Assembly: GCA_905215645.1 (NCBI GenBank)
Contig: CAJMQS010000013.1
Location: 1-55,844, forward strand
Source: an uncultured bacterium
Lineage (GTDB): Bacteria; Bacillota; Negativicutes; Acidaminococcales; Acidaminococcaceae
Length of the DNA: 55,844 nucleotides
Reading direction: 5' to 3'
The notes under the pieces were generated by a model. The model made no database searches. It was not told where the DNA came from and worked only from the letters and a program-made list of their open reading frames with translations. Each line of letters opens with the position of its first letter. The first letter of the stretch is position 1. The translations under genes and the position numbers were made by a program. Below are positions 51,225-55,844 of this stretch, one piece after another.

Positions 51225-52631
51225 ATGGACAGAAAACAGATGGCTCTGCTGCTCGGACTTTCTCTGGCCCTGGGACAGACGGCTTTTGCGGCCGATCATG
51301 TGGCCGTGGTGGAGGAAGACGGGAAACAGGGCGTGATCGACCAGGCGGGCAAGGTGATCCTGCCCCTGGCCTATAAAAAAATCGTGGTGGGGGATCCCAA
51401 AGAAGATCCGGTGATCCTGGTCCAGCTGAAGGGCAAATATGGTCTCTATGACCGGGACGGAAAACAGCTGCTGGCACCCACTCTGAAGAAAATCACCGAT
51501 ATCAATGAAGGAGTCATCGGGGGAGTGGCAGAAAAGAAATGGAATTTCTATACCCTCCAGGGAGAAAAGCTGCCTGGGGAATATGATGAAGCAAGAGCCT
51601 TCCAGGAGGGGCTGGCTCCTGTAAAGGTCCAGGGCAAATGGGGCTTTGCAGACAAGACGGGCAAAATGGTGATCCAGCCCCAGTACAAGGAAGTACGCAG
51701 TTTCAGTGAAGGGCTGGCTGCTGTGAAAAAGGACAGCCAGTGGTTCTATATCCATAAAGACGGCAGCCTGCTGCCCAGTATGAGCGTGAAAAAGGCCGGG
51801 GACTTCCACCAGGGAGTGGCCGTGGTGGACGGAGGCTGGCTCATGGATACCCAGGGGAAAAAGTACGCCAAGCTGAAATCCTACGCCTTCGTAGGGGACT
51901 TCCAGGAAAACGGACTGGCGGAAGTGGGTATCCGCCGGGCCAGCCACAGCTTCCTGGATTACATCTCCATCGGCTGGGGTTGGGGAGACGGCTGGGGCTG
52001 GGGCGGTCCCTACTGGGGCGTGGGCCCGGGCTGTGGTCCCTATTGGGGAGACTACGGCTATACCCATCACCACCACCATCACGGCTGGGGCGGCAGTATC
52101 GGCATCTCTCCGGGAGCGGTGATGCCTTCCAGCCTGTACCGGGGCTATGTGAACAAAAAAGCCCAGGAAGTGATCTCTCCTACTTACAGCTATGTGTCTC
52201 CTTTCTATGGGAACCTGGCCCTGATCCGGGATGAGGGCCACTGGGGCATGGTGGATGTCAAAGGCCAGGTGGTGATCCCGGCGGCCTACGATGCCCTGCT
52301 GCCGTTCAGCAGAGGGCTGGCAGCCTTCCAGTCGGACAAAAAATGGGGCTTCATCGACGCAACCAACAAAGTGGTGATCCCCAACCGGTTCGACAGTGTC
52401 CAGAACTTCTTCCAGGACCGGACCACCGCCGTGGAAAAGGAAAAGGGCGGCATCATCGACAAGACCGGGAGTCCGGTGGCTCCCTTCCGGAGCGAACTCC
52501 GGGAGCTGGGACCTCTTACGGCGGACCGGGCAGCCTACCGGGATCCCAAAGAGAAGAAATGGGGTTATGTGGACGAGAATGCCAAGATCGTTATCTCTCC
52601 GCAATATGACAAGGCTGGAATATTTGACTGA
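51225..52631 (+). CDS. Secreted WG-repeat protein with Gly/Trp/His-rich insert
   Basis: A 468-residue protein with a signal peptide (MALLLGLSLALGQTAFA, cleavage likely after AFA). The mature part is built of WG repeats, each near WGFADKTGKMVIQPQY or WGFIDATNKVVIPNRF, about three before and four after a central insert. The insert (about residues 248-295) is rich in Gly, Trp and Tyr, with GWGWGDGWGWGG and six consecutive histidines. WG-repeat proteins are often exported and of unknown function. The ATG at 51225 follows GGAGG by eight bases. A TACAAT box lies about 35 bases upstream. Confidence 0.88.
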   Translation: MDRKQMALLLGLSLALGQTAFAADHVAVVEEDGKQGVIDQAGKVILPLAYKKIVVGDPKEDPVILVQLKGKYGLYDRDGKQLLAPTLKKITDINEGVIGGVAEKKWNFYTLQGEKLPGEYDEARAFQEGLAPVKVQGKWGFADKTGKMVIQPQYKEVRSFSEGLAAVKKDSQWFYIHKDGSLLPSMSVKKAGDFHQGVAVVDGGWLMDTQGKKYAKLKSYAFVGDFQENGLAEVGIRRASHSFLDYISIGWGWGDGWGWGGPYWGVGPGCGPYWGDYGYTHHHHHHGWGGSIGISPGAVMPSSLYRGYVNKKAQEVISPTYSYVSPFYGNLALIRDEGHWGMVDVKGQVVIPAAYDALLPFSRGLAAFQSDKKWGFIDATNKVVIPNRFDSVQNFFQDRTTAVEKEKGGIIDKTGSPVAPFRSELRELGPLTADRAAYRDPKEKKWGYVDENAKIVISPQYDKAGIFD

Positions 52632-52657
52632 ATTCAAAAAATCGCTACAAAAAACTA

Positions 52658-52686
52658 TTGACAGAAAGAGCCGTCAATGGCATAAT
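52658..52686 (+). promoter_or_regulatory. Promoter of the leuC T-box leader
   Basis: TTGACA at 52658-52663, a 17-base spacer and CATAAT at 52681-52686, just behind the WG-repeat gene. Confidence 0.8.
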
Positions 52687-52692
52687 GTAAAC

Positions 52693-52930
52693 CATACCAT
52701 TTCAAACGAAAACAGGTAATGAACGGGAGCGGATCCCCAGGGATTTCCAGAGAGCTGGCGGCCGGTGCGAGCCAGTAAATTCCAAGGAGCCTTCTCACCC
52801 GGGAACCGCAGGGATGAACATGGAGTAGTTCCTGCCGTCGGCAGTGCGTTAAACTGAATGAGAACCAACATAGGGTGGTACCGCGATCCTTCGCCCCTAT
52901 CTGCTTTGCAGCAGGTAGGGGCTTTTTGGT
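52693..52930 (+). promoter_or_regulatory. T-box riboswitch, leucine (CUC specifier), upstream of leuCDB
   Basis: Stem I features AGAGAGCTGGCG near 52750; the specifier region reads GCCTT-CTC-ACCCGGGAA with CTC (leucine) at 52794-52796. The T-box sequence AGGGTGGTACCGCG is at 52872-52885, and the terminator (GCCCCTA at 52893 to TAGGGGC at 52922, then TTTTT) follows. Uncharged leucine tRNA should favour antitermination into leuC. The specifier agrees with the downstream pathway. Confidence 0.93.
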
Positions 52931-52956
52931 GCAAGAAGAGAGGGGAGTCAAACATT

Positions 52957-54222
52957 ATGGGAATGACAAGAACACAAAAAATCCTGGCCCGCCATGCCGG
53001 CCGTCCGGAGGTAGAAGAGGGGGAACTGCTGGTTTCCCAGGTCGATCTGACCCTGGCCAATGATATCACCGGGCCTCCGGCCATCGATGAATTCGACAAA
53101 ATCGGCCGTCCTGTATTCAACAAGGACAAGATTGCTTTGGTGCCGGATCACTTTTCTCCCCCCAAAGACATCAAATCCGCTACTCTGTGCAAACATATGC
53201 GGGATTTTGCCCGGAAACACCATATCACCAACTACTTTGAAGTGGGCCGGATGGGCATCGAACATGCCCTGGTACCGGACAGCGGTCTAGTGGCGCCCGG
53301 GGAACTGGTGATTGGGGCCGATTCTCACACCTGTACCTACGGAGCCGTCAATGCCTTTTCTACCGGGGTGGGCCAGACGGACCTGGGGGCTGCCATGGCC
53401 AGCGGCCAGACTTGGTTCAAGGTCCCCAAGGCCATCAAAGTGGTGCTCACCGGGAAGAAACCGGACTATATCTCCGGCAAGGATGTGATCCTGACCCTGA
53501 TCGGGATGATCGGTGTGGATGGGGCCCTGTACCAGTCCCTGGAATTCTTTGGAGAAGGGGTGGGAGAACTGTCCATGGCGGACCGGTTCACCATCTGCAA
53601 CATGGCCATCGAGGCGGGGGGCAAGAACGGGATCTTCCCGGTGGATGACAAGACCCGGGCTTACTTGAAGGAACGGGGTGTCACCCGTCCTTGGGAAGCC
53701 GTAGAAGCCGATGAAGATGCGGTCTATGACCGGACCGTGACCATTGCACTGGACGAATTGGTGCCGGTGGTGGCCTATCCCCATCTGCCGGAAAACACCC
53801 ATCCGGCGGCAGAAGGCAAAGACATCGCCATCGATCAGGTGGTGATCGGATCCTGCACCAACGGACGGTATGAAGATCTGGTTTCTGCCGCTCGGATCCT
53901 GAAGGGACGGAAAGTGGATCCCCGGGTGCGCTGCATCATCATCCCTGCTACCCAGGAAATCTACAAACGGGCCATGGACAATGGTCTGCTGGATATCTTC
54001 ATCGATGCCGGCGCGGCGGTTTCCACTCCCACCTGCGGCCCCTGCCTGGGCGGCTACATGGGGATCCTGGCAGCCGGGGAACGGTGCGTTTCCACCACCA
54101 ACCGGAATTTCCGGGGCCGTATGGGCCATGTGGACAGCGAAGTCTATCTGGCCAGCCCTCTGACGGCAGCTGCCAGTGCGGTAACCGGCCATATCACTGA
54201 CCCCAGGGAGGTACTGAAATGA
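52957..54222 (+). CDS. leuC: 3-isopropylmalate dehydratase large subunit
   Basis: A 421-residue aconitase-family protein, the iron-sulfur subunit of isopropylmalate isomerase in leucine synthesis. Cluster cysteines are in GSCTNGRYEDL and PTCGPCLGGYMG; the N-terminus (TRTQKILARHAGR) and VIGADSHTCTYGAVNAFSTGVG are conserved. The length matches the archaeal/anaerobic LeuC type of about 420 residues rather than the 466-residue enterobacterial form. The ATG at 52957 follows GAGGGGAG by nine bases. Its stop overlaps the leuD start by four bases. leuA is not in the window. Confidence 0.95.
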   Translation: MGMTRTQKILARHAGRPEVEEGELLVSQVDLTLANDITGPPAIDEFDKIGRPVFNKDKIALVPDHFSPPKDIKSATLCKHMRDFARKHHITNYFEVGRMGIEHALVPDSGLVAPGELVIGADSHTCTYGAVNAFSTGVGQTDLGAAMASGQTWFKVPKAIKVVLTGKKPDYISGKDVILTLIGMIGVDGALYQSLEFFGEGVGELSMADRFTICNMAIEAGGKNGIFPVDDKTRAYLKERGVTRPWEAVEADEDAVYDRTVTIALDELVPVVAYPHLPENTHPAAEGKDIAIDQVVIGSCTNGRYEDLVSAARILKGRKVDPRVRCIIIPATQEIYKRAMDNGLLDIFIDAGAAVSTPTCGPCLGGYMGILAAGERCVSTTNRNFRGRMGHVDSEVYLASPLTAAASAVTGHITDPREVLK

Positions 54223-54701
54223 GCAAAGTATGGCGTTATGGAGATCATGTGGACACGGATGTCATCATCCCTGCCCGCTACCTGAACATCTCCGATTTTA
54301 AAGAACTGAGTGAACATGCCATGGAAGACATCGACACAACCTTTGCCCCCAATGTGCAGCCCGGGGACATCATCGTGGCTGGCCGGAATTTCGGCTGCGG
54401 GTCTTCCCGGGAGCATGCGCCCATTGTGATCCAGCAGAAAGGTGTAGCCTGCATCATTGCGGAAAGCTTTGCCCGGATTTTTTACCGGAATGCCATCAAC
54501 ATCGGGCTGCCGGTATTGGAAATCGGGGAAGAAGCCAAAAAGATCCAGGCAGGAGACCAGGTGGACGTGGATTTCGACAAAGGGGAGATCCATGTGGTCA
54601 ATAAAGGACTGACCATCAAGACCCATCCGCTGCCTGCCTTTGTTCGGAAAATCGCGGAAGCCGGCGGGCTGGTCAACTATGTGAAAGGAGCGCAGGATTG
54701 A
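54219..54701 (+). CDS. leuD: 3-isopropylmalate dehydratase small subunit
   Basis: A 160-residue swivel-domain subunit that completes the isopropylmalate isomerase with LeuC. It shows DHVDTDVIIPARYLN at the start and the substrate loop GRNFGCGSSREHAPIVIQ. The size fits the short (about 160-residue) LeuD that pairs with the short LeuC type. Overlaps of four bases with leuC and one base with leuB show tight coupling. Confidence 0.96.
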   Translation: MSKVWRYGDHVDTDVIIPARYLNISDFKELSEHAMEDIDTTFAPNVQPGDIIVAGRNFGCGSSREHAPIVIQQKGVACIIAESFARIFYRNAINIGLPVLEIGEEAKKIQAGDQVDVDFDKGEIHVVNKGLTIKTHPLPAFVRKIAEAGGLVNYVKGAQD

Positions 54702-55774
54702 TGAAAATCACAGTACTGGCGGGAGATGGCATCGGTCCCGAGATCACCGATGCGGCTCTGGCTGTCATGGAAAAAACGGCGGAAGTGTTCGGACTGGATA
54801 TTTCCTATGATCATAAACTTATGGGGGGCTGTGCCTATGACAAATTCGGCACCCCCCTGCCGGAAGAAACCGTCGCCAGCGCCAAAGCGGCTGACGGGGT
54901 TTTGCTGGGAGCCGTGGGCGGCCCCAAATGGGACCATATCGAAGACGTGACCAAGCGGCCGGAAAAGGGCCTGTTGGGGATCCGGAAGGCGCTGGGACTC
55001 TACTGCAACCTGCGGCCGGTCCAGGTGCGCCCTTATATGGCCCATCTCTCCCCACTGAAGACGGATCGGGCAGAAGGAGCCGATTTGGTCATCGTCCGGG
55101 AACTGACCGGGGGCATCTATTTCGGGGAACACAAAGAAGCTGCCCTGGTGGACGGGGTGGAAACCGCTTCTGACGTGGAAAAGTACACCCGTCCGGAAGT
55201 GGAACGGATTGCCGTCAAAGCCTTCGAGGCAGCCCGGCTGCGGCGGGGGAAGGTCACCAGTGTGGATAAGGCCAATGTGCTGGGGTCTTCCCGGATGTGG
55301 CGGAAAATCGTGGAGGAAATCCATGAAGCCAAGTATCCCGATGTGGAACTGAACCATTTCTATGTGGACAATTGCGCCATGCAGCTGGTGCTGAACCCGA
55401 AACAATTCGACGTGATCCTTACCAATAATATCTTCGGGGATATCCTGAGCGATGAAGCGTCCACCATTGCCGGCAGTATCGGGCTCCTGCCTTCTGCCAG
55501 CCTGGGAGATGGCACTGGGCTCTATGAACCCATCCACGGCAGTGCGCCGGATATTGCCGGGAAGGATATCGCCAACCCTCTGGGGACCATCCTGTCCGCC
55601 GCCATGCTGCTGCGCTATTCCCTCCATCAAGAAGACGCCGCCCGGGCTATCGAAAAGGCCGTGGACGATGTGATGAAAGCCGGCTACCGGACCCCGGATC
55701 TGGCCGGAGAAGGCCTGACCACCGTGGGCACGAAGAAGATGGGCCAATTGGTGGCAGAAGCGGTGAGAAAATAA
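54701..55774 (+). CDS. leuB: 3-isopropylmalate dehydrogenase
   Basis: A 357-residue NAD-dependent decarboxylating dehydrogenase giving 2-ketoisocaproate. Motifs include ITVLAGDGIGPEITDAAL, VRELTGGIYFGEHKE, DKANVLGSSRMWRK, and the metal-binding NNIFGDILSDEAS with GSAPDIAGKDIANPLG. The ATG at 54701 shares one base with the leuD stop; a TTG one codon upstream is less likely. It ends the leuCDB operon. Confidence 0.96.
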   Translation: MKITVLAGDGIGPEITDAALAVMEKTAEVFGLDISYDHKLMGGCAYDKFGTPLPEETVASAKAADGVLLGAVGGPKWDHIEDVTKRPEKGLLGIRKALGLYCNLRPVQVRPYMAHLSPLKTDRAEGADLVIVRELTGGIYFGEHKEAALVDGVETASDVEKYTRPEVERIAVKAFEAARLRRGKVTSVDKANVLGSSRMWRKIVEEIHEAKYPDVELNHFYVDNCAMQLVLNPKQFDVILTNNIFGDILSDEASTIAGSIGLLPSASLGDGTGLYEPIHGSAPDIAGKDIANPLGTILSAAMLLRYSLHQEDAARAIEKAVDDVMKAGYRTPDLAGEGLTTVGTKKMGQLVAEAVRK

Positions 55775-55776
55775 GG

Positions 55777-55844
55777 GGTCTGTTGCCTGTGCAACAGACC
55801 GTCAGCGGTCAGCTGTCAATGGTCAGCGGCCGAAGGAGAAAAAG
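55777..55844 (+). repeat. Hairpin and GTCA heptads after leuB
   Basis: GGTCTGTTGC at 55777-55786 pairs with 55791-55800, then four 7-bp GTCA units follow (GTCAGCG, GTCAGCT, GTCAATG, GTCAGCG) from 55801. The hairpin lacks a T-run. The element continues beyond the window. Confidence 0.75.

Overview
The window (about 56% G+C by eye, Gram-positive-style AGGAGG ribosome binding sites, T-box leaders, strictly anaerobic enzymes) looks like a chromosomal segment of an anaerobic fermenting Negativicute, most plausibly an Acidaminococcus-like amino-acid fermenter. That assignment is inference from gene content and style, not from a marker gene. I see no rRNA, tRNA, CRISPR array, prophage or intact insertion sequence.

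Layout. (1) 0-6.5 kb: a metal P-type ATPase with a small partner protein behind a structured leader, a TetR regulator, rmuC, and serA behind a serine T-box. (2) 6.5-7.7 kb: a hairpin-dense repeat element and a glutaminase. (3) 7.9-27.2 kb: a catabolic island with three iron-type alcohol dehydrogenases, a MoxR/VWA chaperone pair, two paralogous DASS anion transporters, an acylating aldehyde dehydrogenase, a CoA-transferase, IclR and LuxR regulators, a glycyl radical enzyme (GRE) with its activase, a UPF0303 protein and a formate/nitrite-type channel. Read together this is a diol-type fermentation: uptake of an anionic substrate, radical dehydration to an aldehyde, then disproportionation to an alcohol and an acyl-CoA-derived acid. 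The GRE keeps the hydroxyl-binding residues of glycerol/propanediol dehydratases but has lost the aromatic residue that caps the pocket. With anion transporters, a sulfonated or carboxylated diol such as dihydroxypropanesulfonate is my leading hypothesis. No microcompartment shell genes are present.

(4) 27.4-38.2 kb: housekeeping and transport genes (two DMT exporters, DUF1653, M24 peptidase, mntP, dinB, metY, pyruvate carboxylase), several with near-consensus promoters. (5) 38.3-48.9 kb: two versions of a module made of a PatB/MalY-type C-S beta-lyase, an M20 amidohydrolase and a YfcC-family transporter; one copy also has RidA. XRE and HxlR regulators sit between them. The set fits uptake of N-acyl S-substituted cysteines, deacylation, beta-elimination and detoxification of aminoacrylate. 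(6) 49-52.6 kb: an AbrB-family membrane protein divergent from a LysR regulator, then a secreted WG-repeat protein with an internal Gly/Trp/His-rich insert. (7) 52.6-55.8 kb: leuCDB behind a leucine T-box.

Across the window, intergenic regions carry a family of terminator hairpins sharing a GTTGCA/TGCAAC core. Several are directly followed by 7-bp GTCANNN tandem repeats and sometimes a second conserved hairpin.
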